Program-made: the position numbers and the translations under genes | Origin: Oxalobacter sp. | Lineage (GTDB): Bacteria; Pseudomonadota; Gammaproteobacteria; Burkholderiales; Burkholderiaceae_D | Direction: 5' to 3' | NCBI GenBank assembly: GCA_003605115.1 | Contig: QZKY01000006.1 | Coordinates: 35,592 to 99,591, forward strand | Length of the DNA stretch: 64,000 bases | The notes under the pieces: model-generated | Told to the model about the DNA's origin: nothing | The model's input: only the letters and a program-made list of their open reading frames with translations | Databases searched by the model: none | Shown here: in pieces, positions 1 to 11,913 of the stretch | How the letters are laid out: each line of letters begins with the position of its first letter | Numbering within the stretch: position 1 is the first letter of the stretch

Positions 1-2608
<2,608 letters not shown>

Positions 2609-2689
2609 TCATTATACCGGCAGGCACTGTCCCGTAGGTGACGGGTCGGTGGGCGGGGAGAAAAATGTGCCCCACTTAACTTGCTCAAC

Positions 2690-3361
2690 TTACTCCAGCC
2701 GAAATGGAATGGCCAGTAGATACCACTCGGAGACGGGTTGAAAACTGATGGTGGCGGGGTGAAAGCGCCATTGTTTGACTGCGGCGAGGGCGGATTCATC
2801 GAGGAGGGGATATCCGCTGGATTGCTTGATCTGGACCGTTTCTGCAGTTCCGTCTGCCTTCACCAGAATGTGCAGCAAGACGGTGCCCTCTTCTCCCTGG
2901 CGCCGCGAGAGTAGCGGGTAAACTGGTTTGCGATTGCTGGTGGCGTAGCCTGCGGGGAGGGATACCCCGGCGTTGCCAGCGGTCGCAAATGCGTCGCGCG
3001 AATCGGACGCGTTGAGTGGGTTTGACTGGGTCGCAGTGTGCGCGCGCGGCTGCGGTGGCGCGGTTGAATGGTTGTCAGCGAGGTGAGACGCATCTTGTCG
3101 CATGACAGATGACGCGGCTTCGGCGGAGGATGATTTCCCCGATGCCAAAACGACGGAGAGTGCAGATTGTCCATTCTGGGTTGCAGAACTGCCGACGCCA
3201 GCATACAAAACGATGCCAAACGCGACCGCATGGAACAAAAGAGACGCACCAATGGCTGTGCGATTGAGGGGACGCCTTTGCAGCCAGGTCGGCGCAGAAG
3301 CGGGCTGGACGTCAGCGTCCCGGTTCTGCGATGAAGGCTTAGGGGCGCAAACCGAGCACAT
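2690..3361 (-). CDS. TonB-family C-terminal domain protein
   Basis: Probable periplasm-spanning energy transducer of the TonB type, 223 aa from the chosen start. One membrane segment ([19 protein letters not shown]) lies near the N-terminus. A Ser/Ala/Gln-rich linker follows, then a TonB C-terminal domain with [20 protein letters not shown] and [12 protein letters not shown]. The frame is open up to 3535 inside dapB, but the first ATG that avoids deep overlap is at 3361, giving 23 bp of overlap with the dapB end. This start is my choice and has no strong ribosome site. No exbB or exbD is next to it, so it must borrow an energiser or act in another role. Confidence 0.8.
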   Translation of the reverse strand: MCSVCAPKPSSQNRDADVQPASAPTWLQRRPLNRTAIGASLLFHAVAFGIVLYAGVGSSATQNGQSALSVVLASGKSSSAEAASSVMRQDASHLADNHSTAPPQPRAHTATQSNPLNASDSRDAFATAGNAGVSLPAGYATSNRKPVYPLLSRRQGEEGTVLLHILVKADGTAETVQIKQSSGYPLLDESALAAVKQWRFHPATISFQPVSEWYLLAIPFRLE

Positions 3362-4148
3362 CCTGCATGTCATACAGACCAACCTTCTTGTCCGAGAGGA
3401 ATTGCGCAGCACGCAAACTACCCGTGGCGTAACTGAGGCGACTCGACGATTTGTGTGAAATCTCGATGCGCTCGCCAATGCCGGCAAACAGCACCGTGTG
3501 ATCACCGACGATATCACCACCGCGAATGGTCGCAAAACCGATTGACGAGGGATCGCGTTCGCCGGTCACGCCTTCGCGGGCGTAGACTGCACAATCCTTG
3601 AGATTGCGCCCGATGGCATCGGCAATCACTTCCCCCATCTTGAGCGCGGTGCCGGAAGGCGCGTCGATTTTGTGACGGTGATGCGCTTCGATGATTTCAA
3701 TGTCGTAACCAGTCGAGAAATTTTTCGCGGCCATTTCCAGCAGCTTCATCGTGACGTTCACGCCCACGCTCATGTTGGGCGCGAATACGACAGCGGTTTT
3801 TTTTGCGAATTCGGCGATGGCAGCTTTGCCCGCATCTTCAAAGCCGGTGGTGCCGATGATGACCTTGATGCCGCGCTTCGCGCAATAGGCAAGGTGCTCC
3901 AGCGTGCCTTCGGGACGCGTGAAATCGATCAGGTAATCAGCATTCGCCAAACCTTTGGCGAGTTCGTTCTCCACTTTGACACCGCAGGGTTTGCCGAGAA
4001 ATTGGGCGGCATCGGTTCCAATGGCTGGAGAACCCGGGACGTCCAGCGCACCCGTCAGCACGACGTCAGGAGATTGCGTGATAGTTTCAATCAGCATGCG
4101 GCCCATGCGTCCGCTGGCACCAGCAACGGCGATTCTTAGTTTTCTCAT
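3339..4148 (-). CDS. dapB: 4-hydroxy-tetrahydrodipicolinate reductase
   Basis: NAD(P)H-dependent reductase of the diaminopimelate/lysine pathway, cytoplasmic. The 269 aa length is normal for the family. The N-terminal dinucleotide fold starts [18 protein letters not shown] with the GxxGxxG loop. The substrate and catalytic region reads [17 protein letters not shown], containing the conserved HHxxKxDxPSGTA signature. It sits between bamE upstream and the TonB-like gene downstream, which starts inside its last codons. Confidence 0.97.
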   Translation of the reverse strand: MRKLRIAVAGASGRMGRMLIETITQSPDVVLTGALDVPGSPAIGTDAAQFLGKPCGVKVENELAKGLANADYLIDFTRPEGTLEHLAYCAKRGIKVIIGTTGFEDAGKAAIAEFAKKTAVVFAPNMSVGVNVTMKLLEMAAKNFSTGYDIEIIEAHHRHKIDAPSGTALKMGEVIADAIGRNLKDCAVYAREGVTGERDPSSIGFATIRGGDIVGDHTVLFAGIGERIEISHKSSSRLSYATGSLRAAQFLSDKKVGLYDMQDVLGLRP

Positions 4149-4178
4149 GCGCTATCTAATAGTGGGGTTGATCCGGTG

Positions 4179-4730
4179 TCAGGATTTGTTTTTATCCTGG
4201 TCTTTCTTTTGAGCCTTGTCTTTTTCCTGCTTGGGCGTTTTGCCAGACATGTGCAACAGGTATTCGGCTTCGTTTGGTAAGGGTGTGCTTTCAAAGCGTG
4301 CCAGGCGATTGTCGCTGAAGAAAACGGTGAGCCGGTTTGCAGTGAGCGTCCCATCGCCTTTCAGGAGGCGGAAAATATAGTCCCAGCGCTCGGCATGAAA
4401 CATATCGTTGAGCAAGGGCGCACCCAGCAGAAAACGTACTTGTTCTTTGGTCATGCCTTCGCGCAGCTTAGAAGCCATTTCTTGCGAAACAAAGTTGCCT
4501 TGCTGGATGTCGATTTTGTAGGGTGTGAAAATACCGAACCAGCGCTTGGGCGCAGGTGGCGGCGTGTTTTTTGAGTCCATGACCGCTCCCGAAGGCGAAA
4601 TGGTCTCAACCTGGGGTTCTGGGGTCGATGAGCAAGCGCTTAGCGCTGTTGCAACAGCAATCACCGAGGAAAGCACAGCAGCGTGGCGCCAGGAAAAGCG
4701 TGAACGCTTGTGAAAAAGTGACATCGACAT
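4179..4730 (-). CDS. bamE: Outer-membrane assembly lipoprotein BamE (SmpA/OmlA)
   Basis: Lipoprotein of the beta-barrel assembly machine at the inner face of the outer membrane. A signal peptide ends in a lipobox (TALSACSST), placing the modified Cys near residue 33. The BamE core shows IDIQQGNFVSQEMASKLREG, then GMTKEQVRFLLGAPLLNDMF and RWDYIFR. The C-terminus is a Lys/Asp/Gln-rich tail (KQEKDKAQKKDQDKNKS), longer and more charged than in E. coli BamE. It is transcribed away from fur, an arrangement common in betaproteobacteria. Two in-frame ATGs lie at the start (MSMS), so the exact start may be two codons later. Confidence 0.95.
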   Translation of the reverse strand: MSMSLFHKRSRFSWRHAAVLSSVIAVATALSACSSTPEPQVETISPSGAVMDSKNTPPPAPKRWFGIFTPYKIDIQQGNFVSQEMASKLREGMTKEQVRFLLGAPLLNDMFHAERWDYIFRLLKGDGTLTANRLTVFFSDNRLARFESTPLPNEAEYLLHMSGKTPKQEKDKAQKKDQDKNKS

Positions 4731-4864
4731 GGGTAAAGGGAATCCAAAAAGGGAATCGTAGGGAAATCAGTGAAGCCAAAGGTCGAAACATTATATGATA
4801 AAGGACTTGTCGCTAATACGACCAACTGCTGTTTTCTCTACCTCACTTCTTCACCCTACGCAAA

Positions 4865-5296
4865 ATGGACGATAAATCGCTCGGATTCAAGGCAAGTGGC
4901 CTTAAGGCAACGCTCCCCCGGTTGAAAATCCTCGAAATCTTTCAGAAAAATCAGGATCGGCACCTGGCGGCGGAAGATATTTACAAAATTCTGCTCGCCG
5001 AGAATATGGAAGTGGGCTTGGCTACGGTTTATCGGGTATTGACGCAATTTGAGCAGGCTGGCTTGCTGAGACGGAATTTCTTTGAAACTGGCAAGGCCAT
5101 TTACGAACTCAATGAAGGCGAGCACCATGACCACATTATTTGTCTGGATTGCGGGCAGGTCGAAGAATTCCATGATGCGGAAATCGAGCAACTCAAGCAG
5201 AAAATTGCGCGGGAGCGCGGGTTTGAATTGGTGGATCACTCGCTTGTCCTGTACGGCACTTGTCTGAAAGACGATTGCCCGCATCGCAAGAAATAA
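4865..5296 (+). CDS. fur: Ferric uptake regulator
   Basis: Iron-responsive repressor of 143 aa. The N-terminal winged helix includes [16 protein letters not shown] and [17 protein letters not shown]. The dimerisation/metal domain has [19 protein letters not shown], with His ligands and a CxxC pair, and a second Cys pair near the end ([10 protein letters not shown]). It is divergent from bamE across about 130 bp. A probable target carrying a Fur box, the hemP-feo operon, lies 8 kb away in the same window. Confidence 0.97.
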   Translation: MDDKSLGFKASGLKATLPRLKILEIFQKNQDRHLAAEDIYKILLAENMEVGLATVYRVLTQFEQAGLLRRNFFETGKAIYELNEGEHHDHIICLDCGQVEEFHDAEIEQLKQKIARERGFELVDHSLVLYGTCLKDDCPHRKK

Positions 5297-5316
5297 ACTT
5301 TTGAAGTGAGCGTGCC

Positions 5317-6123
5317 ATGAATGTGTACACCGCAGACTTGCTTGAAACAATCCGTCGTACTTCACCGCTGATTCACAACATCACCAATTACGTGGTGATG
5401 AACAGCTCCGCCAACATCCTGCTCGCAGCAGGCGCATCGCCGGTGATGGCGCATTGCCAGGCTGAAGTGGAAGAAATGGTGTCTTTCGCCGGCGCGCTGG
5501 TGCTGAATATCGGCACGTTGCAAGAGGATTGGGTGGCGTCGATGATCCTTGCTGCAAAAGCGGCTAACCAGAAAGGCATTCCGGTCGTGCTCGATCCGGT
5601 CGGATCGGGGGCAACGAGGTTGCGCACCGAAGCCGTCAAGCGCATCTTGCGCGAAAGTCGCGTCACGGTGTTGCGCGGCAATGCGTCGGAAATTTTTTCC
5701 CTCCAGTCTGCGGACGTCAAAACAAAAGGCGTGGATTCGTCACTCGATTTTTCCGACGAGATGATCGAAGCGGCGAAGGCGATGGCGAGCGACTTGCAAT
5801 GCGTGGTCGCGATCTCCGGAGCCGTGGATTGCATTACGGATGGTGCGCGCGTGTTTCGTGTGGCGAATGGTCATCCGTTGATGACGAAAGTGACGGGGAT
5901 GGGCTGCGGCTTGTCTTCTATTGTCGGGGCATTTTGCGCAGTCGATCCTTCTGATCCTGCGAAAGCGACAGCGGCAGCGTTTGGGTATTACGGTTTGTGC
6001 GGCGATTTGGCCGTGAAAGTAAGCGACACTCCCGGCAGTTTCGCAGTGGCATTTGTCGATCAGCTTTACATGGTTGGCAGATCCGAAATCACGCAGCTGT
6101 TGAAGCTCAAGCAAAGCGCTTAG
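5317..6123 (+). CDS. thiM: Hydroxyethylthiazole kinase
   Basis: ATP-dependent kinase that phosphorylates 4-methyl-5-(2-hydroxyethyl)thiazole in thiamine salvage, 268 aa. Family features visible are SPLIHNITNYVVMNSSANILLA near the N-terminus, VVLDPVGSGATRLRTE, VLRGNASEIFSL, and the C-terminal KVTGMGCGLSSIVGAF. In the last motif the usual catalytic Cys is conserved. It begins 20 bp after fur and may share its transcript. No other thi genes are visible. Confidence 0.96.
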   Translation: MNVYTADLLETIRRTSPLIHNITNYVVMNSSANILLAAGASPVMAHCQAEVEEMVSFAGALVLNIGTLQEDWVASMILAAKAANQKGIPVVLDPVGSGATRLRTEAVKRILRESRVTVLRGNASEIFSLQSADVKTKGVDSSLDFSDEMIEAAKAMASDLQCVVAISGAVDCITDGARVFRVANGHPLMTKVTGMGCGLSSIVGAFCAVDPSDPAKATAAAFGYYGLCGDLAVKVSDTPGSFAVAFVDQLYMVGRSEITQLLKLKQSA

Positions 6124-6207
6124 GAAAACAAGCGCGGGAATGGGAGAAACAAAAAAGAGACGCTCATTGCTTTTGCGCCCCTTTTGCTGTTACGCATTGC
6201 GGCATCC

Positions 6208-6870
6208 TTACCGTACCCACACGGTCAAGTCTTCCAGCGATTGACGCGTCTTTTGGGGTTGCGGTTTATTGCGGTAGCCGAAAGCCACCATCACCGCCAA
6301 GCCGAAATTTTTCCTGTCCAACACACTGGCGTTGGCGAGCACGGTTTCCGTTGCTTCCTGATCGTAGCCTTCAATGGCGCAAGAGTCGATGCCGATCATG
6401 GCCGCGACGGTCATCATGTTGCCGAGCGCGATGTAAGCTTGTTTGCAGGCCCAGTCGAACAGTGAGCGTGGACTTTCCAGCAGGCGCAGGTCATGCTCCT
6501 GAAACTTCTGGTAGCGATCGCGTTTCATTTTGATGACATCTTCCGGAAGTTTTTGCACGTCGCGCATGAAATGATCGACGTAAGCGGAATCAAAGCGCAT
6601 GTCGTCTTTTCGGCAGAGGATCGCCACATAGTGGCTGGCAGTTGGCAAGTGGCCTTGCGCGCCCCACGTCACCGCTTTGAGCTTCGCGCGCAGTTCCGGA
6701 TTTTGAATGACGACAAAGCGCCAAGGTTCAAATCCGAAAGAACTGGGGGAAAGTCGCCCCGCTTCCAGGATGAATTGAAAATCTTCATCGGAAATTTTTT
6801 TGTCCGGGTCGAATTGCTTGCAAGCGTGACGAAATTGAAAAGCACCAAGAATGGCTTCTTTGGTCAGCAT
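6208..6870 (-). CDS. NAD(P)H-dependent nitroreductase, NfsB-like
   Basis: FMN-binding nitroreductase-family protein of 220 aa, close in layout to oxygen-insensitive NfsB-type enzymes. The flavin-contact segment reads SPSSFGFEPWRFVVIQNPEL, and the second conserved block is LGNMMTVAAMIGIDSCAIEG. The true substrate cannot be told from sequence. A strong ribosome site (GGAGACACCC) precedes the ATG at 6870. It lies downstream of the CBS-domain gene on the same strand. Confidence 0.88.
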   Translation of the reverse strand: MLTKEAILGAFQFRHACKQFDPDKKISDEDFQFILEAGRLSPSSFGFEPWRFVVIQNPELRAKLKAVTWGAQGHLPTASHYVAILCRKDDMRFDSAYVDHFMRDVQKLPEDVIKMKRDRYQKFQEHDLRLLESPRSLFDWACKQAYIALGNMMTVAAMIGIDSCAIEGYDQEATETVLANASVLDRKNFGLAVMVAFGYRNKPQPQKTRQSLEDLTVWVR

Positions 6871-6916
6871 GGGTGTCTCCAGTCGATGTTGAAAAAGGCA
6901 GGCGGGGACGATCAGC

Positions 6917-7318
6917 CTACTTGAAAATATTTCTCATGATATCGCGCCAACTGAGAATGCCGACAGGCTTGAAATCTTTATCGACGATGGGAATGCAGGA
7001 AATGCGGTGTGTGTTGAAAAGATTCACCGCATCTTTAACGGTGGCCGTGAGGGGGAGGGTGATCGGTTTGCGGGTCATGATTTGATGCACCCGCTTGTTC
7101 AGGGTCGCGGCATCCTTGTAGGTTTCCGTCATCGTGCCAATGTTGGGACTGACGGCTTTCAACAGGTCACGATCCGAGACCACCCCGAAAAGCTTCCCCC
7201 CCTCAACGACCAACAAATGATGGAACTTCGAGTTTTCGAAAATATCCTTGACCACAGACAGCTTGTCATCCATCTCGACGGTGACAACCCGTTTGGTCAT
7301 GATGTCCTGGATGAGCAT
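6917..7318 (-). CDS. CBS-domain pair protein
   Basis: Small stand-alone protein of 133 aa made of two CBS motifs (Bateman module), beginning MLIQDIMTKRVVTVEMDDKL. The second motif includes HQIMTRKPITLPLTATVKDA and ISCIPIVDKDFKPVGILSWRDI. Such modules usually bind adenosyl nucleotides and sense energy state or regulate a partner, but the partner here is unknown. AAAGGAGTTCACC is a good ribosome site for the ATG at 7318. It lies between two nitroreductase-family genes on the same strand. Confidence 0.88.
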   Translation of the reverse strand: MLIQDIMTKRVVTVEMDDKLSVVKDIFENSKFHHLLVVEGGKLFGVVSDRDLLKAVSPNIGTMTETYKDAATLNKRVHQIMTRKPITLPLTATVKDAVNLFNTHRISCIPIVDKDFKPVGILSWRDIMRNIFK

Positions 7319-7465
7319 GGTGAACTCCTTTCTGGAGAGTTTTTGCGATTCTTCTGACTAAATTATATGCACAAATGGAATTATTTCCTAAGGGAATTTT
7401 TCCATAAGGGAACCCATCGTGTCCGAGGCGCATCTGATGATTTCTTTGCTTCGGAGGCATGGTTT

Positions 7466-8056
7466 TCAGGGGAATTTGAAAAGTCCCTCACACACAATGC
7501 TGGACAGGGGTTTGCGCTCGTTGGGGAATTCTCGTATCTGCAGCGCTTCGGGCAAGTTTTCGATTTTGCCGGGCTTGCCAATGGCGGCCATCGCCTCTAC
7601 GGCGAAGCCGTCAGGGATGTTCAGTTCCGCTTTGGCACGGGTATAGTTGAACCCCTGCATGCCATGCATAACGTAGCCCTTGAGGAATCCCTGAAGCGCC
7701 AGGTTTTCCCAGGCGGCTCCGGTGTCGAAAGAATGGGTGATCGAAGCTTTGCCGTTATGGTCGAAAGTGGTCTTCGACACAAAAACGAGCAGCGCCGCGG
7801 CATGTTGTGCCCAGACGCGGTTGGCATCTACCAGCAAGTCGAGAAACAGCGGCCAGTCGGCGCTTTCGCGCGTCGCATATAGGATGCGCCAGGGCTGATT
7901 GTTGTTTGAGGAAGGTGCCCAGCGCGCCGCTTCGAATAAAACCATGAGATCGCTCATCGGGATGGATTCCCCAGACATGGCGCGCGGCGACCAGCGATCA
8001 GCAAAGAGGCTGTCGACAGGATGTTCAACGGTGCGGCGCAGGCTTCCTTTCATCAT
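7466..8056 (-). CDS. Nitroreductase-family protein (second copy type)
   Basis: Flavin-binding nitroreductase-fold protein of 196 aa. The N-terminal half shows RWSPRAMSGESIPMSDL and ARWAPSSNNNQPWRILYATR, which form the FMN phosphate-binding region. The second block is ENLALQGFLKGYVMHGMQGF. It belongs to a different subfamily from the gene at 6208-6870. It is the first gene of the minus-strand set nitroreductase, CBS protein, nitroreductase, with about 150 bp before the CBS gene. Substrate unknown. Confidence 0.85.
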   Translation of the reverse strand: MMKGSLRRTVEHPVDSLFADRWSPRAMSGESIPMSDLMVLFEAARWAPSSNNNQPWRILYATRESADWPLFLDLLVDANRVWAQHAAALLVFVSKTTFDHNGKASITHSFDTGAAWENLALQGFLKGYVMHGMQGFNYTRAKAELNIPDGFAVEAMAAIGKPGKIENLPEALQIREFPNERKPLSSIVCEGLFKFP

Positions 8057-8258
8057 GGTGATCCTTTCAGAATGTGTGCATAAAGGGTAGGGCGTGCTGG
8101 GGTGGCGGGTGACTAATCATATCGCTTCTGTTGGCAGGGTAGGAAAACTGAATTTTGTCGTGCACACGGGCGTATCGAAACCGCATCATTAAAAAACAGG
8201 AAAGGGCAGCAAGGACAGTGGTATATTGACACGGTTTTATTGTCGGTTCGAGGATGTC

Positions 8259-9191
8259 ATGAAGGTTGCACTGATAGGACAACAGGATTTTGGCAAGGCA
8301 GTGATGGAGGCTTTTCTGGCGCGAGGCGATGAAGTCGTCGGCGTGTTTGTTGCACCGGAAAAGGAAGGTGCCAAGGCTGATCCGCTGAGGGTGGCAGCAC
8401 AGCAGAAGGGGATCAAGGTATTCCAGTTACCCAACCTGACGGGTGATGCGGCGAAAGAATTGTTAAGAAACCTGAATGCCGACATCGGTATCATGGCTTA
8501 CGTGCTGCAATTTGCCCCGCAAGATTTCGTGAACATCCCGAAGCACGGTTCGATTCAATATCACCCTTCCCTGTTACCGAAATACCGTGGGCCAAGTTCG
8601 ATCAATTGGCCCATTGTGTGCGGAGAAGCAGAAACGGGCATTACCATTTTCAGGCCAGTGGATGGACTGGATGAAGGCCCCGTGGTGCTGCAAAAAGCCA
8701 TTCCGATTCAGCCGGACGATACACTCGGGAGCGTTTATTTTGAAAAGCTTTTCCCGATGGGCGTACAAGCTTTGCTGGAGGCGGCCGATCTAGTGGTGGC
8801 GGGCAGGCATACTGAGCATGTACAGGACGAGAATCGTGCAAGTTACGAAGGCTGGCTGCGTTCTGCGGAAGCCAAAATTAACTGGAGCAATCACGTTAAC
8901 CATGTGTACAACCTGATTCGGGGTTGCAACCCCGTTCCTGGCGCGTGGACGACATTGAACGGAAAAAAGCTGAACATCATGGAGTCGAAAAAACATTTGT
9001 TTCGAACCTTTGCTGGAGTAAAAGGCAAGGTTGGAACGATATCCGAAATCGGCGACAAGAGTATTTTTGTAACGGCGCAAGGCGGACAAATCGAAATTTT
9101 TACGATTCGCGTAGATGAAGGTAGAAAAATGCCTGCTGCCGATTACGCGCGGCAGGAAGGGTTAAGCGTTGGCACACAGCTGGGAAGCTGA
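8259..9191 (+). CDS. Formyltransferase-fold protein resembling 10-formyl-THF dehydrogenase hydrolase domain
   Basis: Folate-dependent formyl-group enzyme of 310 aa. The N-terminus MKVALIGQQDFGKAVMEAF, followed by GDEVVGVFVAPEKEG, and the catalytic-loop region IQYHPSLLPKYRGPSSINW resemble the amino-terminal 10-formyltetrahydrofolate hydrolase domain of animal ALDH1L1. The catalytic Asp region is RPVDGLDEGPVVLQK. The C-terminal part (INWSNHVNHVYNLIRGCNPVPGAW) matches the Fmt_C-like half. There is no fused aldehyde dehydrogenase, so it may hydrolyse 10-formyl-THF or transfer formyl to an unknown acceptor. It is distinct from the real fmt at 49226. The start at 8259 is chosen for the preceding CGAGGA; an 11-residue upstream extension is unlikely. 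Confidence 0.8.
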   Translation: MKVALIGQQDFGKAVMEAFLARGDEVVGVFVAPEKEGAKADPLRVAAQQKGIKVFQLPNLTGDAAKELLRNLNADIGIMAYVLQFAPQDFVNIPKHGSIQYHPSLLPKYRGPSSINWPIVCGEAETGITIFRPVDGLDEGPVVLQKAIPIQPDDTLGSVYFEKLFPMGVQALLEAADLVVAGRHTEHVQDENRASYEGWLRSAEAKINWSNHVNHVYNLIRGCNPVPGAWTTLNGKKLNIMESKKHLFRTFAGVKGKVGTISEIGDKSIFVTAQGGQIEIFTIRVDEGRKMPAADYARQEGLSVGTQLGS

Positions 9192-9270
9192 AGGCGGACG
9201 GCGGAACCCACTTCGGATAAAACTTAGGCCACTGAATCACCCCATCACACTGCGATTTCAGAAACAAAAA

Positions 9271-9304
9271 AACCAGCGCTTTGCAAGGCTGCATTGCGCT
9301 GGTT
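9271..9304 (-). terminator. Intrinsic terminator after feoC
   Basis: The arms AACCAGCGC (9271-9279) and GCGCTGGTT (9296-9304) form a 9 bp stem. Read on the minus strand it is followed directly by a run of seven Ts. It closes the minus-strand hemP-feo operon and faces the end of the formyltransferase gene. Confidence 0.85.
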
Positions 9305-9338
9305 CCGCAGTTGCGGCAAGGCTCACCGCTCTGGTGTT

Positions 9339-9575
9339 CTAATTATCGCGCGCAGACCCAACCCAATCGTAAATTTCAATCGTCTCTGGTCGGCATTGGC
9401 AACACCCGCCGCCGCACGGTGTACCCGAAGGCAGTCGCTGCACCAAGCCTTTGCGTTCCAGGATTGCCAGCATGTTGCGCAGTGCGTCAGGCGAGGTGTT
9501 AAGCGTTTGCGCCATGTCATGAATGCTGTCACGACGGCGTTGTTTGAGATGGTCGCTGATGCGCTGAAGAATCAT
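9339..9575 (-). CDS. feoC: FeoC-like transcriptional regulator
   Basis: Small winged-helix protein of 78 aa. The helix-turn-helix part is MILQRISDHLKQRRRDSIHD followed by LNTSPDALRNMLAILERKG. The wing carries a cysteine cluster (PCGGGCCQC), fitting an Fe-S or iron-sensing site. Known FeoC proteins act at FeoB, either on its stability or as a regulator. The start at 9575 is one base after the feoB stop codon, so the longer frame reaching 9641 inside feoB is not needed. Last gene of the feo operon. Confidence 0.85.
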   Translation of the reverse strand: MILQRISDHLKQRRRDSIHDMAQTLNTSPDALRNMLAILERKGLVQRLPSGTPCGGGCCQCRPETIEIYDWVGSARDN

Positions 9576-9576
9576 C

Positions 9577-11913
9577 TTAAGCCCTCTGCGGTTCGGGGTG
9601 AAGTAAAGCGACTTCGGCTTGCCCCATGCGTCGCATGACAAACAATGTGGTCGCGAAAGCGGCGCTCACCAGGCCGAGCCAGAACAACGATTGCACGGGA
9701 TGCGCCGAGAAAGTGGCGAGTTGATAGCAGAGCGTTGCAATGCCATAAGCCAGACCGGTTGTCCAGAGAGACACGAAAATTGTCCAGCGTACCCCGCTTT
9801 CCTGATACACCGCAGCAACCGCAGCAGCGCAGGGAAAGTACAGCAGGATGAAGACCATGTAGGCAAATGCGCCCGCTGCGCCATCAAAGCGTGCCTGCAT
9901 GGCGCCAAAGGTGGCTGTGGAAACTTCCAGTTCCTTAGCTGCGCCGGTGGGGTCATTGAGATCGGCCACCACAATGCCAACCGGGTCGCGCCACTTGCCG
10001 AAGGCTTCACTCAACTTTTCCGGAATGGTGGCAAACGCAGCCGATACTTTTTGGGCGAGGCTGAAGGCTTCTTCTTTCTTTTCAAGATCGTCGGCAGCCG
10101 CGCTGTTCTCTGCCAGCGATTTGTACGTGGCATTGAGGGTGCCTACCGTCGCTTCCTTGGCCAGGATGCCGGTGAAGATGCCTACGGCAGCAGGCCAGTT
10201 TTCTTGCGTGAGTCCCAATGGCGAAAAAGCGGGCGCGATGCTGCGGCCGATTGACGCCAGCACCGAACGATCGCTGTCTTCATTGCCGAAGCTGCCATTC
10301 GTTCCCACCGAGTTTAAGACGTTCAGCACCAGTACCATTGGGACGATGATACGTCCCGCACGGAAAATGAAGCTCTTGAGACGATCCCAGGTGTGGCGCA
10401 ATACGCCTTTCAGGGTGGGAAGATGGTAGGGCGGGAGTTCCATGATGAATGGGGTGATCTCACCTTTCAGCAAAGTACGCTTGAGTGCCAGACCCGTGAT
10501 GATGGCGGCGGCAAAGCCCATCAAATACAGGGCGAACACGGCGTTTTGCGCGTGCTGCGGGAAAAAGGCGGCAGCGAACAATAAATAAACGGGCAGTCGC
10601 GCACCGCAAGACATGAACGGTGCCATCGCAATCGCCATCAACCTGTCGCGTCGGTGTTCCAGGGTGCGGGTCGCCATGACGGCGGGGACATTGCAGCCGA
10701 AGCCGACAATCAGGGGGACAAAGGATTTTCCTGGCAAACCGATCCACCGCATGAATCTGTCCATCACGAAGGCCGCGCGTGCCATGTATCCCGAGTCTTC
10801 CAGGAAAGATAGAAAAAGATAAAGAAAACCGATAATCGGAATAAAGGTGGCCACCGTTTGAATGCCACCGCCGATGCCTTTTGCGAGCAAGAAGGTCAAC
10901 CATTGCGGCAAACCGAGGGCACCCAGCCATTCCGTGAGGCCATCGACCAGGAAAGCGCCGACGAACTGTTCAAAGAAATCGATGAATGCCCCGCCAAGCT
11001 GAATGGTGAACATGAACATGCCATACATCATGAGCAAGAAAATTGGGATGCCAAGAAAGCGGTTGAGCACGATGCGATCAATGCGATCGGTTACATCCCG
11101 TTTCACAAGGCGCTTGCCGGTGACGGCCATATTGGCAAGGCGATTGGCCAGCGTGTAGCGGGCGTCCGCCACCATGATGTCGAGATCTTCTCCGATCGTG
11201 ACCGTGTATTGTGCGGCGATATCGACAGTGGACGGGTCGCAGGCCTGTTGCACCAGCTTGTCTCCTTCAATCAATCGCGTTGCCAGCCAACGCGGCGAGA
11301 TGCGCGAGGCAAGCGGAAGGGGTTGCAGACGTTGAGACAATTCGGTGATGGCGGACTCCAGCGGGTCGGGATACATGACACGCAGCGTGGGGCGAGCCAG
11401 ATTCTGCGCCGCCTTGACTACTGTAGATTTTAATTCGCTCAACCCTTTTTCTTTGGACGCCACGACGGACACGACTGGGCAACCCAATTGCGCAGCCAGC
11501 GATTCGGTGTTGACTTGCAAGCCTTTGGATTCGGCCACGTCGATCATGTTGAGCGCCACCACAACAGGAACGCCCATTTCCAGCAGTTGAATTGTGAGAA
11601 AGAGGTTGCGCTCGAGATTGGAGGCATCAACAATGTTGACGAAGAGCGTTGCAACACCACTGTGAATGGTATCGCGCGCAATTTTCTCATCAACGGAGGT
11701 TGCTTCATCCACGACGTCGAGCGAATAAATGCCAGGCAAATCGACGATCTCAATTTGCATGTTATCGACGCGGAGTTCACCGCTCTTTTTTTCAACAGTG
11801 ACGCCAGGCCAGTTGCCGACGCGTTGCTTCGAGCCAGTCAGTGCGTTAAACAGCGTTGTTTTGCCACTGTTGGGATTTCCCACCAGGCCAATCGTAAAAT
11901 TTTGTTTCATCAT
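9577..11913 (-). CDS. feoB: Ferrous iron transporter FeoB
   Basis: Inner-membrane Fe(II) permease with a cytosolic G domain, 778 aa, normal length. The G domain starts FTIGLVGNPNSGKTTLFNAL (G1 P-loop), then VGNWPGVTVEKK (G2), DLPGIYSL (G3) and ALNMIDVAE (G4). Gate motifs follow: GFGCNVPAVMATRTLEHRRD and the second one near FTGILAKEATVGTLNATY. Membrane segments fill the C-terminal half. Its start overlaps the upstream feoA stop as ATGA, so translation is probably coupled. Confidence 0.97.
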   Translation of the reverse strand: MMKQNFTIGLVGNPNSGKTTLFNALTGSKQRVGNWPGVTVEKKSGELRVDNMQIEIVDLPGIYSLDVVDEATSVDEKIARDTIHSGVATLFVNIVDASNLERNLFLTIQLLEMGVPVVVALNMIDVAESKGLQVNTESLAAQLGCPVVSVVASKEKGLSELKSTVVKAAQNLARPTLRVMYPDPLESAITELSQRLQPLPLASRISPRWLATRLIEGDKLVQQACDPSTVDIAAQYTVTIGEDLDIMVADARYTLANRLANMAVTGKRLVKRDVTDRIDRIVLNRFLGIPIFLLMMYGMFMFTIQLGGAFIDFFEQFVGAFLVDGLTEWLGALGLPQWLTFLLAKGIGGGIQTVATFIPIIGFLYLFLSFLEDSGYMARAAFVMDRFMRWIGLPGKSFVPLIVGFGCNVPAVMATRTLEHRRDRLMAIAMAPFMSCGARLPVYLLFAAAFFPQHAQNAVFALYLMGFAAAIITGLALKRTLLKGEITPFIMELPPYHLPTLKGVLRHTWDRLKSFIFRAGRIIVPMVLVLNVLNSVGTNGSFGNEDSDRSVLASIGRSIAPAFSPLGLTQENWPAAVGIFTGILAKEATVGTLNATYKSLAENSAAADDLEKKEEAFSLAQKVSAAFATIPEKLSEAFGKWRDPVGIVVADLNDPTGAAKELEVSTATFGAMQARFDGAAGAFAYMVFILLYFPCAAAVAAVYQESGVRWTIFVSLWTTGLAYGIATLCYQLATFSAHPVQSLFWLGLVSAAFATTLFVMRRMGQAEVALLHPEPQRA

